Notes: generated by a model not told the origin, from the sequence alone. A stretch of DNA of 64,000 nucleotides from Pseudaminobacter sp040045035 (GCF_040045035.1 NZ_JBDZDS010000006.1:186001-250000), one strand, 5' to 3'. Counted from the first letter of the stretch, positions 10,647 to 20,487 are shown. Translations and numbers: made by a program.

Positions 10647-11828
10647 ATGATGTCTCGAAGTGTGTCGGCAGGGTTCGGTGCTTTCGCACTTGCGCTTCTC
10701 GTCACCGGCTGCGCCGAACAGAACATGCGCGAACTCGTCGGCAACCGGGTCGTGGATGCCCCGGCCAGCGCCATATCGGCCCGGCACGAGATATTTGTCG
10801 CGACCACGCGCGCCAAGGCGGCCGACCCGAAAGAGGTCTATGCCGGCGAACGCTCGCCCACCGTCAGCTTCGCTCGCGTCGACATGACGGTTCCGGCCAT
10901 CCACGAGGCGGGCAAGATCGAGCGCCGCAGCACACGCGGCCAGAGCGCCGATCCTGCCAAGTATTTCGTCGCAGAGAGGGTCGCCACCTTCGACAGCGCC
11001 GACAAGTTTTCCAAATCACTGCGCGAGGACATCGCTTCCCGCGGCGGCCGGGCGCTGGTCTTCGTGCACGGCTACAACACCGCCTTCGACAGCGCGGTCT
11101 ATCGCCTGACACAGATCGCGCACGATAGCGGCTACTCCGGCACGCCGGTGCTGTTCTCGTGGGCCTCCAGCGGCAACGTGGTCGACTACGTCTACGACAA
11201 CAACAGTGCGACCGCCGCCCGCGATGCGCTGGAGGAGACGTTGCGCCTGGTGGCCAAGTCCGGCGCCAAGCGCATCGACATCATCGCCCATTCCATGGGC
11301 AACTGGGTGACGATGGAGGCGCTGCGCCAACTCGCCGCCGCCGGCGACCCCGACCTCGGCAACAGGCTAGGCGACGTGGTGCTGGCCTCACCCGACATCG
11401 ACGTCGACGTGTTCAAGAGCCAGATGCGCCGCTACGGCAAGCCGCACAAGCCGTTCTTTCTGCTCCTTTCCGGCGACGACCGTGCACTGGAACTGTCGCG
11501 CATCATCGCCGGCAACAAGCCGCGCCTGGGCGGCTACAAGAACGCAGCCGACATCGCCAGTCTCGGCGTAACGGTCGTCGACCTCAGCAATGTCTCCGCC
11601 GGCGGCGACCCGCTGAACCATACAAAGTTTGCCGACAACCCGGTTCTGGTGAAGCTGCTCGGCGACAAGTTGCATGACGACGGCGGCTTCGGAATCGATG
11701 AACGTGCCGGCCGCAACCGTCTGGGATCGCTTGCCGGGGGTATTACCCAGACGATCACCTCGGCCGCCGAGATCGTCATAACGACGCCCTTCGAGGTGAT
11801 GAACGTGGTAGTCGGCGGACCGAAATAG
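10647..11828 (+). CDS. Lipoprotein alpha/beta hydrolase of the DUF900 type
   Basis: 393 residues from the ATG at 10647 (a second ATG follows). The signal peptide ends in a lipobox LLVTGC, so Cys near residue 21 should be lipidated. The hydrolase core shows VFVHGYNT, a nucleophile elbow in IIAHSMGNW, an acid in SPDID and a likely His in DPLNHTKF. DUF900 proteins are predicted serine hydrolases often anchored in the envelope; the substrate is unknown. No operon partner. Confidence 0.85.
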   Translation: MMSRSVSAGFGAFALALLVTGCAEQNMRELVGNRVVDAPASAISARHEIFVATTRAKAADPKEVYAGERSPTVSFARVDMTVPAIHEAGKIERRSTRGQSADPAKYFVAERVATFDSADKFSKSLREDIASRGGRALVFVHGYNTAFDSAVYRLTQIAHDSGYSGTPVLFSWASSGNVVDYVYDNNSATAARDALEETLRLVAKSGAKRIDIIAHSMGNWVTMEALRQLAAAGDPDLGNRLGDVVLASPDIDVDVFKSQMRRYGKPHKPFFLLLSGDDRALELSRIIAGNKPRLGGYKNAADIASLGVTVVDLSNVSAGGDPLNHTKFADNPVLVKLLGDKLHDDGGFGIDERAGRNRLGSLAGGITQTITSAAEIVITTPFEVMNVVVGGPK

Positions 11829-11960
11829 GCCCCTTTACGCAAGACGACGCTTTCGAAGCGGCCGCCCTATCTTGTGCGTGGGCTTGCCCGTCGCGAGCTC
11901 CCATTGACATTTTTCGCACAAGTGCAGTGAACTTGGTCGCTGCATCAAACGGAGGCGGAT

Positions 11961-12812
11961 ATGCGTGCTTTGTGGACTGCACTTGCGTTTGCGTTCCTGA
12001 TCCTGTTCCCGGCCGGCGCCAGCCAGGCGCTGGAGCGCTGGGAAACCCTGCCCGAACCTGCCCCCATGCCGCCTGCCACCGAGAGCGGCTATGCCAAGGT
12101 GAACGGTATCGAGATGTATTATGCCGTCTATGGCTCCGGCGACCCCATCCTGCTGATCCATGGCGGGCTCGGCCACGCCGACATCTGGGCCAGCCAGGTG
12201 GCGACGCTGTCGAAGACGCACAAGGTGATCGTCGCTGACAGCCGCGGCCATGGCCGCTCAACCCGCAACGACCAGTCCTTCGGCTACGACCTGATGGCGT
12301 CCGACTATCTGGCCCTTCTGGACTACCTCAAGATCGACAAGACCGCGCTGGTGGGCTGGAGCGATGGCGGCATCATCGGCCTCGACATTGCCATGAACCA
12401 TCCCGAGCGCCTGACCAAGCTCTACGCGCAGGCCGCCAATGTGACGACGGACGGCGTCGATCCCGGCATGCTCACCAACAAGACCTTCGTCGCCTATATC
12501 GAGCGCGCCGGCAGGGACTATGCGCGCCTGTCGAAGACGCCGGACGAATACAACGCCTTCGTGGAGCAGATCAGCCACATGTGGGCGAGCCAGCCGGCCT
12601 GGACGAAGGAGCAGCTCGAGAAGATCACGGTGCCGACCGCCATCGTCGTCGGTGATCATGACGAGGCGATCAAGCGCGAGCACACCGAATATATCGCCTC
12701 GGTGATCCCCGGAGCGAAGCTGATCATCCTGCCCAATGTCAGCCATTTCGCCATGCTGCAAAACCCCGACGGCTACAGCAAATCGGTTCTCGACTTCGTC
12801 GACGGCAAATAA
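11961..12812 (+). CDS. Secreted alpha/beta hydrolase
   Basis: 283 residues. An N-terminal Sec signal (hydrophobic residues 5-20, cleavage after about SQA) precedes a compact hydrolase fold with LLIHGGLGH, DSRGHGRS, a nucleophile elbow in VGWSDGG, an acid in VGDHDE and a catalytic His in NVSHFA. This resembles the prolyl aminopeptidase/haloperoxidase-like branch. Predicted periplasmic; the reaction is unknown. Same strand as the preceding lipoprotein hydrolase but separated by 132 bases. Confidence 0.85.
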   Translation: MRALWTALAFAFLILFPAGASQALERWETLPEPAPMPPATESGYAKVNGIEMYYAVYGSGDPILLIHGGLGHADIWASQVATLSKTHKVIVADSRGHGRSTRNDQSFGYDLMASDYLALLDYLKIDKTALVGWSDGGIIGLDIAMNHPERLTKLYAQAANVTTDGVDPGMLTNKTFVAYIERAGRDYARLSKTPDEYNAFVEQISHMWASQPAWTKEQLEKITVPTAIVVGDHDEAIKREHTEYIASVIPGAKLIILPNVSHFAMLQNPDGYSKSVLDFVDGK

Positions 12813-12935
12813 CGGCGCACGGAAACCCTGGGGCGGCGCATGCTGCCGCGATCCGCTGCAGCATGCGCTTGGCTGTTGGCCGCGCCTATGCCGGGGCTTG
12901 CAATCTGGCCCGGCTTGGTTACCAGTGTCGGCAAC

Positions 12936-13020
12936 GCGGACGTGGCGAAATGGTATACGCAGCAGACTTAAAATCTGCCGACTTCTGGTCTTGCGGGTTC
13001 AAGTCCCGCCGTCCGCACCA
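12936..13020 (+). tRNA. tRNA-Leu (anticodon UAA)
   Basis: 85-nt cloverleaf. The 7-bp acceptor GCGGACG pairs with CGTCCGC, followed by discriminator A and an encoded CCA. The anticodon stem GCAGA/TCTGC has loop CTTAAAA (anticodon TAA), and the T arm GCGGGTTCAAGTCCCGC is standard. There is an extended variable arm, as in class II tRNAs. Nothing at its 3' end looks like an integrated element. Confidence 0.95.
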
Positions 13021-13061
13021 GCTCGTCGCTTTGCGCACCAAGTCCATCCAATGACCTGAAA

Positions 13062-13088
13062 GATAAGGGATTTTCGTAATCCCTTATC
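13062..13088. terminator. Hairpin downstream of tRNA-Leu
   Basis: An 11-bp perfect stem (13062-13072 with 13078-13088) and 5-base loop, about 40 bases after the tRNA. Probably ends tRNA transcription and the convergent phosphoesterase transcript. No long T-tract. Confidence 0.65.
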
Positions 13089-13140
13089 CGGATCGCATTC
13101 GAGACGCTCCGTTCGAAAGTGCCGCTCGCACTCGACGAAT

Positions 13141-14931
13141 CTAGGAGCCGGCAACACCGGATATGCCAGTCTCTCCCCGGATGACGATGCGTTCGGGCGA
13201 AAGCAGCCGCAACCGGCCATCCTCCCCCACCTCCAGACTATGGATGTAGAAGGCCGTGTCGACTTCGTCCGGGTGCATCACCGGGGACGGCGCGGAGATG
13301 ATGGGAACCCCGCCGCACTTGCCGATCCAGTCTATGTGACGGTGTCCATGCATGAGGACCGCCTTCCCCGAGAGCGCCTGCATGCGGCGGACGAACCAAT
13401 TCCCGTTGATAAGCGCCGTGCCGATGCGCACTGAGAGCGTCTTGGCCGCCCATGGATATTCGACCACGTGGTGGTGCAAGGCGACGATCCAGCAGGTGTC
13501 GGGGTATTCGTGTCGGGCGATATCGATACCTTGCATCTGGGCGGCCGACATCATCCCGAGCGCGTTGGTGAAGGAAAAGTGGGTGTCGGCGTTCGAGTTC
13601 AGCAGGATTATGCCGAGCGCTTCGCCATGGCGCGGCGGCACGACCATGGGAAAGGCCCTGGCCCAGATTTCCGGGATGGTGTTCGACAAGCGCGGCCTGG
13701 CCTCGTCGGCAAAGGTGGCCATCTCGGCGAGATACGGTTGCAGCGCCTCTTCGAGGGTTTTGCCCAGTCGCCCTTCGGCGATATCCACGACCCGCACGCG
13801 GCCGCCCTGCAAGGCGTTCATCGCCGACAAGGTGCGAATTTCGCGCAATCGCCGGTTTGGGCTGGTCGGAAGGTCCATGCGCGCGGGATTGGCACGATCT
13901 ACGATGTTGAGATCGTGATTGCCGGGCAGGATCAGCACCCGGTCGACGAGCCGGGGATGCGCGGCGAGCGCGTCCAGAAATTCGGCCCATTCGGTCGAAA
14001 CGCCCGCATCGGTCATGTCACCGCTGATCAGGATCGTGTCCAGCCGATCGACAGCGTCGATCTCGTCCAGCTGCTTCAGAAGCCGCTTCAGCCGGTCGTT
14101 GCCGCGTGCGCCCGACCTGCCGCTCTCGATGCGGAAGCCATAGCGCTCACCCACGACATGGACATCCGAAAGATGGGCAATTCGCCATCTGCGCGCTCCA
14201 GTCTGCGCGGTGTCGAAGCTTTCCAGAGTGCGGGGCTGGGGCATGGTCGCGTCCGCGAAGCCCCAGAAAAGCGCCGCGACCGCGAGATAGGCAGCCACCA
14301 GCACGATGCTGTTGGCAAGCGCGACGATCGCCACACGCCCCCACGAACTCAGCTCGGAAATGTCGGCAAAAAGATGCGCGCTCGGCCAGGCCAGGAGGCA
14401 GACCAGAACCGCCAGGGCACAGACCAGAACGCCAGCGACCGCGGCCGTCACCGCGCGCAGCCTGGCACGGGCGTCGTGGCTTGAATTCCTGGCGAACAGT
14501 CGTTCGGTGAACTGGTTCAAGGCTTCGCGGAAGGCGGCATAGGCGGGCTGTACGACCACGGCGTTGAGGGACCAAAAATTCCTCTCTGCCATCCGGAACA
14601 GAGCCCGCCAACCGAACCAGGCGGCTGCGGCGATAATCGCCAAAAAGAGAAGCGACCAGAATCCGATGGCCGGCGCGGCGATCTTGCCCGAGACCGTCAC
14701 CACCCAGGACGAGACGATGATCGGTGCAAGCCCCAGAACAAGCCCCGGCACGACAAGCAGCAGAATCCAGGCCAGAATGAGCTTCGGCAGGCTGATCTCC
14801 AGCAACAGGCTGCCCGCGAGCGAGAGAAGCGATCGGCGCTTGGTGCTGGAAGCGTCATCCTCGATGTCGCCGAAGCGCGGATCGATGACCCGCTCTGCCG
14901 CTTGCCTTCCTGTCTTTGGCTCATCCGTCAT
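13141..14931 (-). CDS. Membrane metallophosphoesterase (calcineurin-like)
   Basis: 596 residues. Hydrophobic segments at about 50-75, 85-106, 160-183 and 200-224 are followed by a calcineurin-type phosphoesterase domain. Metal-binding motifs: HLSDVH (253-258), GDMTD (304-308), GNHD (337-340), HHH (486-488) and HGHRH (528-532). It should hydrolyse phosphoester bonds, perhaps of lipid or envelope intermediates, with the domain on the cytoplasmic side. It is read in the same direction as the permease gene upstream, 45 bases apart. Confidence 0.88.
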   Translation of the reverse strand: MTDEPKTGRQAAERVIDPRFGDIEDDASSTKRRSLLSLAGSLLLEISLPKLILAWILLLVVPGLVLGLAPIIVSSWVVTVSGKIAAPAIGFWSLLFLAIIAAAAWFGWRALFRMAERNFWSLNAVVVQPAYAAFREALNQFTERLFARNSSHDARARLRAVTAAVAGVLVCALAVLVCLLAWPSAHLFADISELSSWGRVAIVALANSIVLVAAYLAVAALFWGFADATMPQPRTLESFDTAQTGARRWRIAHLSDVHVVGERYGFRIESGRSGARGNDRLKRLLKQLDEIDAVDRLDTILISGDMTDAGVSTEWAEFLDALAAHPRLVDRVLILPGNHDLNIVDRANPARMDLPTSPNRRLREIRTLSAMNALQGGRVRVVDIAEGRLGKTLEEALQPYLAEMATFADEARPRLSNTIPEIWARAFPMVVPPRHGEALGIILLNSNADTHFSFTNALGMMSAAQMQGIDIARHEYPDTCWIVALHHHVVEYPWAAKTLSVRIGTALINGNWFVRRMQALSGKAVLMHGHRHIDWIGKCGGVPIISAPSPVMHPDEVDTAFYIHSLEVGEDGRLRLLSPERIVIRGETGISGVAGS

Positions 14932-14976
14932 GGCAGCACCGGATCCTGTTTAAGGTCACAGATTACCGCAGTCAGA

Positions 14977-16059
14977 TCATTTCCCGCTCGCCGTTTCCGT
15001 CCCCGTGCCGGACAATAGGGTGGCGAACCATCGGGTGGAAGGATAGCGCGCGCACAGCGATATGACGCTGATCATGATTGGAACGCCGATGAATGCCCCG
15101 GTGATCCCCCACAGGAACCCCCAGAAGAACACGGCAAAGACGACCGCCAAGGGCGAGATCGCCAACGCTGCGCCCGCAACAACCGGCTCCAGATAGTTGC
15201 CGATCAGGAACTGGATCAGCGTCAAGCCCACCACCACGAGCACGACGGCCTGCCAGGTATCCAGCTGGGCCATGGCAAAGAGGGCCGGAAGGATGGTGGC
15301 CACGAACGGTCCGATGAAGGGAATGTAGTTCAGGGCGAAGGCCAGCATCCCCCACCCCGCCGCCGGCTCAATACCGGTTAGCAGCGCAAAGGCCCAGACC
15401 AGGAGGCCAGTGAGCACGCTGAGCTGGGTTCGCACGAGCATGTACCGGCGAAACTTGGCTGCGATCTCCGCGGCCGCTTCGATGAGCGCGGGGCCGTTGG
15501 CCTGGTCGAGCGACGCAATCCTGCGGCGGATTTGGTCCATCTCCATCAGTTCCAGCATCAAAAAGATGAAGACCAGAACGCCGAATCCCGCGAGCTGGTT
15601 GAGCCGAATGGCGACCTGCTGGAACATGCGTAGAAGCCAGACGGCATTGAAACGTTCGGCAATAACGCCCGCTACGAATATCCCGTGCTCTTCGAACCAG
15701 TCGGTCATCTGGACATAGAGCGTCTGGAACCTCTGCAAATTGTTTTGCATCCAGACCGCGATGGCGCTCAACGCCCAGACGACGATGGAGGCAAAGACCA
15801 CGACGACGATTGCCGTAAGGGCGAGCGTGATGAAGAGCGCGATCCCCTTGGGCATCCATTGCTGGAGAACCTTTTGCAGGGGCCAGACAATTGCCAGGAT
15901 GAAGACGGCAAACGTGATCGGCGCGAAGACCGAGCCCGCGAAGTAGAGAGCTGTGGTGGCAAGGATGGCGGTGCAGACGGCAAGCATGGCGCGGATCTGC
16001 CGATCCCTTGCCATGGCGATGGGCGCCGGCTCTTTGCCAGTGGGGATAAAACCTCCCAT
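14977..16059 (-). CDS. AI-2E (PerM) family permease
   Basis: 360 residues, 8 predicted membrane segments. Typical family features are the N-terminal LPV-like hydrophobic pair, a central amphipathic stretch, and the C-terminal NYIPFIGPF and LEPVVAG segments. The family includes autoinducer-2 exporters and Na+/H+-type transporters, so the substrate is open. Start taken at the ATG at 16059; MARDRQ (16 codons in) is an alternative. A second, divergent member lies at 53232-54386. Confidence 0.85.
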   Translation of the reverse strand: MGGFIPTGKEPAPIAMARDRQIRAMLAVCTAILATTALYFAGSVFAPITFAVFILAIVWPLQKVLQQWMPKGIALFITLALTAIVVVVFASIVVWALSAIAVWMQNNLQRFQTLYVQMTDWFEEHGIFVAGVIAERFNAVWLLRMFQQVAIRLNQLAGFGVLVFIFLMLELMEMDQIRRRIASLDQANGPALIEAAAEIAAKFRRYMLVRTQLSVLTGLLVWAFALLTGIEPAAGWGMLAFALNYIPFIGPFVATILPALFAMAQLDTWQAVVLVVVGLTLIQFLIGNYLEPVVAGAALAISPLAVVFAVFFWGFLWGITGAFIGVPIMISVISLCARYPSTRWFATLLSGTGTETASGK

Positions 16060-16135
16060 AGGATTTATCGTACTCGCTCAAATATTTGATAGCAACGCGT
16101 GGCGCGCGGGCTTCGCTTGCCTGCGCTGCCACGCG

Positions 16136-17749
16136 TCAGTTCAGCTGCTTGAGCATGGCCTCCGCCGTCCGCAAGCTCAGGGCGGCTATGGTCAGAGTGG
16201 GGTTGGCCGTCGCCGAAGTCGGGAACACTGCCGACCCGACGATGAACAGGTTCCTATGATCATGGGAACGCAGTTCCGCGTCGACGACCGAGGTCTTCGC
16301 GTCCGTGCCCATGCGGGCCGTGCCGATGATGTGGCCGGCGCCAGCCGCTATCGGCAGATGCTGCATGCCGGTGGTGCCGAGAGCGCCGAAAATCTCCTCA
16401 TGCGCCTTTGACGCCGCGGCAAGCCCTGCCTTGACGTAGTCGTCCAGCCTGTAAGTGATCTTCGGCAGCGGGACGCCGTAACGGTCGCGCTCGGATGGAT
16501 GCAGGGCGATGCGGTTTTCCGGATCCGGCAGCTGCTCGACAAGCGAAGCCAGGCGGATATGGCGGGACGTCACGTCGCGCAGGGCGGTGTTCAGCGCTGC
16601 GCCGCGCAGGCCCTGCTTCACAAGCTCGGCGGCCGTGGTCACCGGCGCGCCGGTGGGCCAGGAATGGCCGTCATTGCCGATCTCGATGCGGAACGCGCCG
16701 CGTTCTTTACGGAACGGCCCGTCGCTGAGGTTCTCGATGCCAGAGGTGGAGAGCGGACCGCGATAGGGCCAGAGCGGCTGGTTCGAAAACGCCCAGCTCA
16801 GTTGCGTCGGATGGTCCATCAGGTTGCGACCGACCTGGTCCGAGCCGTTGGCGACGCCCCGCGGCGTCCGATCGGAGATCGAGTTCAGAAGCAGGCGCGG
16901 CGTTTCCATCGCATGCGCGGCGACGACGAACAGCCTGCCGACCGCCTTGCCCGTGCTGCCGTCGCGGCGAGTGAAGCGGATCGCCTCGATGGCGCCGTCC
17001 TGGCCGGTTTCGATGAAGGTCGCGACGGTGGCGGCATGAAGCTGGGCGCCATGGGATTTCGCCCGCTCGACATGCACGGTCGCATCGTATTTCGCCTGGA
17101 CGGGGCAGACGGGTATGCAGCTTGCGCTGCCGCAGCAGCTTGGCCTGTCGTCCCGCTCGACCGAGTTGCGCGCCTGCGGCGTGGAGCTGACATGGTACTG
17201 CGTGCCTTCCAGAGCCTTAGCGAGCGTCTTGTCGAGATAGGTTTGCGGGATGGGCGGCATTGGAAATGCGGCCGAGCGGTGGGCAGTCGGCGGCGATCCC
17301 GGCTCGCCGGACACGCCGAGTTCGTTCTCGGCCTTCACATAGAAAGGCTCGAGCTCGTCATAGCCGACCGGCCAGTCGACACCTCGGCCGTGGTCGCGGG
17401 CAAGAGTAAAATCGCCCGGCGACATGCGGATCGCGGTGCCCAGCCAGTGCCAGGTGGTGCCGCCGACCACCTTGACATAGGTGCTGCGGAACTTGTCGGG
17501 GCCGTCCTGGCGGTACCAGTAGTCGGGATCGTAGGAGACGGGATGGTCCACGTCGGGCCCGAGCGGATAGGCGGATTCCGGCGTCTTGATGAGCTCCCCG
17601 TGGAACTTCTCGACGGCCTCGCCACGGTCGACCTCGTCGCCCGCTTCGAGGATGGCCACTTTCAGCCCTTCACGGGCGAGCCTGTCGGCGATCAGCGCCC
17701 CGGCCACGCCCGAACCGACGATGACGACGTCAGCTTCAATCTCTGCCAT
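16136..17749 (-). CDS. GMC-family FAD dehydrogenase, large subunit
   Basis: 537 residues. The N-terminal Rossmann motif VVIVGSGVAGA, a GGTTWHW stretch and a C-terminal GTARMG...NPTLTIAALSLR region are typical of gluconate-2-dehydrogenase/sorbitol-dehydrogenase-like GMC enzymes. A CCGSASCIPVCP cluster near residue 220 may bind an Fe-S centre, as in the fructose and glucose dehydrogenase relatives. It lies 9 bases downstream of the Tat-signal small subunit, which would carry it to the periplasm folded. The sugar or polyol substrate is unknown. Confidence 0.88.
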   Translation of the reverse strand: MAEIEADVVIVGSGVAGALIADRLAREGLKVAILEAGDEVDRGEAVEKFHGELIKTPESAYPLGPDVDHPVSYDPDYWYRQDGPDKFRSTYVKVVGGTTWHWLGTAIRMSPGDFTLARDHGRGVDWPVGYDELEPFYVKAENELGVSGEPGSPPTAHRSAAFPMPPIPQTYLDKTLAKALEGTQYHVSSTPQARNSVERDDRPSCCGSASCIPVCPVQAKYDATVHVERAKSHGAQLHAATVATFIETGQDGAIEAIRFTRRDGSTGKAVGRLFVVAAHAMETPRLLLNSISDRTPRGVANGSDQVGRNLMDHPTQLSWAFSNQPLWPYRGPLSTSGIENLSDGPFRKERGAFRIEIGNDGHSWPTGAPVTTAAELVKQGLRGAALNTALRDVTSRHIRLASLVEQLPDPENRIALHPSERDRYGVPLPKITYRLDDYVKAGLAAASKAHEEIFGALGTTGMQHLPIAAGAGHIIGTARMGTDAKTSVVDAELRSHDHRNLFIVGSAVFPTSATANPTLTIAALSLRTAEAMLKQLN

Positions 17750-17758
17750 TTTCTGTCC

Positions 17759-18205
17759 TCACGCGCTCGGGGGTTCTGACCAGTAGCCGGTGTCGCCACC
17801 GCACCAGCCTTGCGGCTTGGTGTAGTCGAGCGCGTTCCAGATGAGCGCGTCGGCATAGGTTGCGACCTCCTCGCCCTGAGCCGTGCGGTGCACGCCCGAA
17901 TACCAGGCGGTGATGATTTCTTCCTCCAGCGCCTTGTCGCCCGTGCCACCGGCGAGCAGCGACAGTGCCTGCAGCCTGCCGGTCTGTTCGAAGCCGGCGA
18001 GATATCTTGCGGCGATGTCAGCATCGAGAGACGACGCGTCGGTCTCCAGGAGCCGGGCGGAGAGTTTTACGAAATCGTCTTCGGAGACGCCCTCCGCCGC
18101 CAGCGACGGCAGACCGGTGAGCAGGGCGAGCGCGCTCCCGCCGCTCAGCGCCAATAGCCGGCGCCGCGTCAGCCCATGCGCTGGGTGATCGATCCTGCCC
18201 GTCAT
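17759..18205 (-). CDS. Sugar dehydrogenase small subunit with Tat signal
   Basis: 148 residues. The leader has LTRRRLLALSGGSALALL, a clear twin-arginine signal. The mature part matches the small (hitch-hiker/chaperone) subunit of FAD-dependent sorbitol, fructose or gluconate dehydrogenases, including the closing NALDYTKPQGWCGG segment. First gene of the two-gene operon with the GMC large subunit. The cytochrome c subunit usual in three-subunit complexes is absent here. The 296-base gap to the next gene on the right should hold the divergent promoters. Confidence 0.85.
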   Translation of the reverse strand: MTGRIDHPAHGLTRRRLLALSGGSALALLTGLPSLAAEGVSEDDFVKLSARLLETDASSLDADIAARYLAGFEQTGRLQALSLLAGGTGDKALEEEIITAWYSGVHRTAQGEEVATYADALIWNALDYTKPQGWCGGDTGYWSEPPSA

Positions 18206-18501
18206 GCCCTCTCCATCTCTTGAACCTCGGCTTCCGCCAAGGAAGCTTCGGGACGATCAATCGCAGATCAATGGTTTCGTCGGACTTAACGGCAGGTTGC
18301 GGCGCATCGATTGGAGCCACCCCCGGATTGATCCTAAAGGCAAACCGGGGATTGCGCCCTTGAGCGCTTGAATTCGTCGCATTAACTCATCAGACAATGT
18401 GGTCCATTGGTTCGAAAAGTTCCCCTCCAGGGCCCAGCATCCATACGCGTGTTGCACGGGACGCTCTCGCCCGCGCTGCCGCGCCATCCGACGGAGTTTG
18501 C

Positions 18502-19602
18502 ATGACCGCACATCTGTTTTCGCCCATCACGCTTGGCGAACTCGAATTTCCCAACCGCATCGCCGTCGCGCCGATGTGCCAGTATTCGGCAGATGACGGC
18601 TCGGCTACCGATTGGCATCTCCAGCACTGGATGAACCTGGCCATGTCGGGCGCCGGCATGGTGACCGTCGAGATGACCGACGTGGAGCGTCGCGGGCGCA
18701 TCACTCATGGCTGCCTCGGCCTCTATTCCGACCACAACGAGGCCGCCGCCCGGCGCACGCTGGATGCCGCGCGCCGCGTGGCTGCCCCTGGCACCAAATT
18801 CGGCGTCCAGCTCGCCCATGCCGGCCGCAAGGCTTCGAACCGCCGGCCATGGGAAGGCGGCAGCGCCCTCGGCCCCAACGAAGATCCGTGGACGATCGTG
18901 TCGGCCTCGCCGATCGCCTTCGACCAGGGCTGGCAGGTGCCGCAGGAACTGGACGAGGCCGGCATCGAGCGCATCGTATCGCTCTTTGCCAAGGCAGCGG
19001 AGCGGGCGGCGCGTATCGGCTTCGACTTCATCGAATTGCATTCGGCGCATGGCTATCTGCTGCACCAGTTCCTCTCGCCGCTCTCCAACAAGCGCACCGA
19101 CAAGTGGGGCGGCTCGCTGGAAAACCGCATGCGTTTCCCCCTGGCCGTGGCCCATGCTGTGGCCAAAGCGGCACCCGGCCTGATGATGGGCGCGCGCATG
19201 TCCGTTACCGACTGGGTCGATGGCGGCTTCTCGGTCGAGGAAGCGGTGGAGGTCGCGCGCGGCTATAAGGCGGTGGGTGCGGCCTATATCTGCTGCTCGA
19301 GCGGCGGCAACTCGCCGCTGCAAAAGATCCCGACGGGTCCGGGCTATCAGGTGCATCTGGCGACTGCGGTGCGCGAAGGCGCGGGCATCGCTACACGCGC
19401 CGTCGGCTTGATCGACGATCCCCGGCAGGCCGACAACATCATCCGCGAGGACAAGGCCGACATGGTGGCCCTCGCCCGCGCGCTGATCGCCGATCCGCGC
19501 TGGCCGTGGCGGGCTGCGGCCACGCTGGGTCACGAGTTCCACCCTGCGCCGCAACTCCAGCGCGGCGAGCCCTTCATGCGGCACTGGACGCAGAAGGCAT
19601 GA
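18502..19602 (+). CDS. NADH:flavin oxidoreductase (Old Yellow Enzyme, YqjM class)
   Basis: 366 residues from the ATG at 18502. FMN TIM-barrel ene-reductase that reduces activated C=C bonds with NAD(P)H. It shows RIAVAPMCQYSA with the redox-sensing Cys of the YqjM class, QLAHAGRKA, a substrate-binding HSAHGYL pair of His, and RYTDxWGGSLENR-like NKRTDKWGGSLENR. Divergent from the dehydrogenase operon; a hairpin terminator follows. Confidence 0.92.
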   Translation: MTAHLFSPITLGELEFPNRIAVAPMCQYSADDGSATDWHLQHWMNLAMSGAGMVTVEMTDVERRGRITHGCLGLYSDHNEAAARRTLDAARRVAAPGTKFGVQLAHAGRKASNRRPWEGGSALGPNEDPWTIVSASPIAFDQGWQVPQELDEAGIERIVSLFAKAAERAARIGFDFIELHSAHGYLLHQFLSPLSNKRTDKWGGSLENRMRFPLAVAHAVAKAAPGLMMGARMSVTDWVDGGFSVEEAVEVARGYKAVGAAYICCSSGGNSPLQKIPTGPGYQVHLATAVREGAGIATRAVGLIDDPRQADNIIREDKADMVALARALIADPRWPWRAAATLGHEFHPAPQLQRGEPFMRHWTQKA

Positions 19603-19648
19603 CAGCAGATTGATTTGAATAGGCTTTCGCCAATCCGCATCGACATAC

Positions 19649-19681
19649 AAAATGGGCGACCCGCGAGGAGCCGCCCATTTT
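19649..19681. terminator. Bidirectional intrinsic terminator
   Basis: A 10-bp stem AAAATGGGCG/CGCCCATTTT (19649-19658 with 19672-19681) between the convergent OYE and wrbA genes, with A/T-rich flanks on both sides. Confidence 0.88.
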
Positions 19682-19704
19682 ATTTAAGCAATTGCTAAAA
19701 AATA

Positions 19705-20304
19705 TTAGCCGTGAAGCTTGGCCGCAATCTCGGCCACGCGCTTGCCCTGGAAGTGCGCGCCTTCCAGTTCCTGAGCCGAAGGCTGGCGGGAGCCATCGCC
19801 GTCCGAGGTCGTGGTCATGCCGTAGGGCGCACCGCCGCGCACGACGTCATTGCCCATCTGGCCCTCGTAGGCATAGGACAGCGGCACGATGACCATGCCG
19901 TGGTGCTGCAGGTGGATCTGCGCGTTGATCAGCGCGAGCTCGGCGCCGCCATGCTGGGTGGCGGTCGAGACCATCACCGAACCCACCTTGTTGAGCAGCG
20001 CGCCCTTGGCCCAGAGCGGGCCGGTCTGGTCGAGGAAGTTCTTCATCTGCGCGGCCATGGTGCCATAGCGGGTCGCGGTGCCGATGATGATGGCGTCGTA
20101 GTTCTCCAGCTCCAGCGGATCGGCGATCGGCGCTTCCTGGTCGAGCTTGTAATAGGCGGCCTTGGCGACGGCCTCGGGCACCAATTCGGGAACGCGCTTG
20201 ATCGTCACGTCGGCGCCGGCTTCGCGCGCGCCGTCGGCAGCGGCCTTTGCCATCTGCTCCATGTGACCCCAGCTCGAATAGTAGAGCACCAGTACCTTCG
20301 CCAT
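19705..20304 (-). CDS. wrbA: NAD(P)H:quinone oxidoreductase WrbA
   Basis: 199 residues from the second of two adjacent ATGs, which has the better spacing to the AAGGAG site. Flavodoxin-like FMN enzyme giving two-electron reduction of quinones in oxidative stress. VLVLYYSSWGHMEQMA is the FMN phosphate loop, GTATRYGTMAAQMKNFLDQT the isoalloxazine loop, with the closing GGAPYGMTT. Length matches the family. Confidence 0.95.
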   Translation of the reverse strand: MAKVLVLYYSSWGHMEQMAKAAADGAREAGADVTIKRVPELVPEAVAKAAYYKLDQEAPIADPLELENYDAIIIGTATRYGTMAAQMKNFLDQTGPLWAKGALLNKVGSVMVSTATQHGGAELALINAQIHLQHHGMVIVPLSYAYEGQMGNDVVRGGAPYGMTTTSDGDGSRQPSAQELEGAHFQGKRVAEIAAKLHG

Positions 20305-20487
20305 CATAAAACTCCTTGCATCGGGAAGATCGGAGGCAGTCGAACGCCGCCTTGCCGGCCGATGTAATGGCTCGGTCGTTCATTGAATACGCAGAAGTTG
20401 GGGACAGTTCGTTCACCGTTTACGCACCATTGCCCGCGGCCGCGCGCCGGGTTATCTGACGGGAATTGCCATATTTCGGAGTGTGCC

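Noticed and set aside
12936..13020. tRNA-Leu as attachment site of the accessory region
   Set aside because: Core genes continue for 17 kb after the tRNA and I saw no second copy of its 3' end near 30.4 kb or further right.
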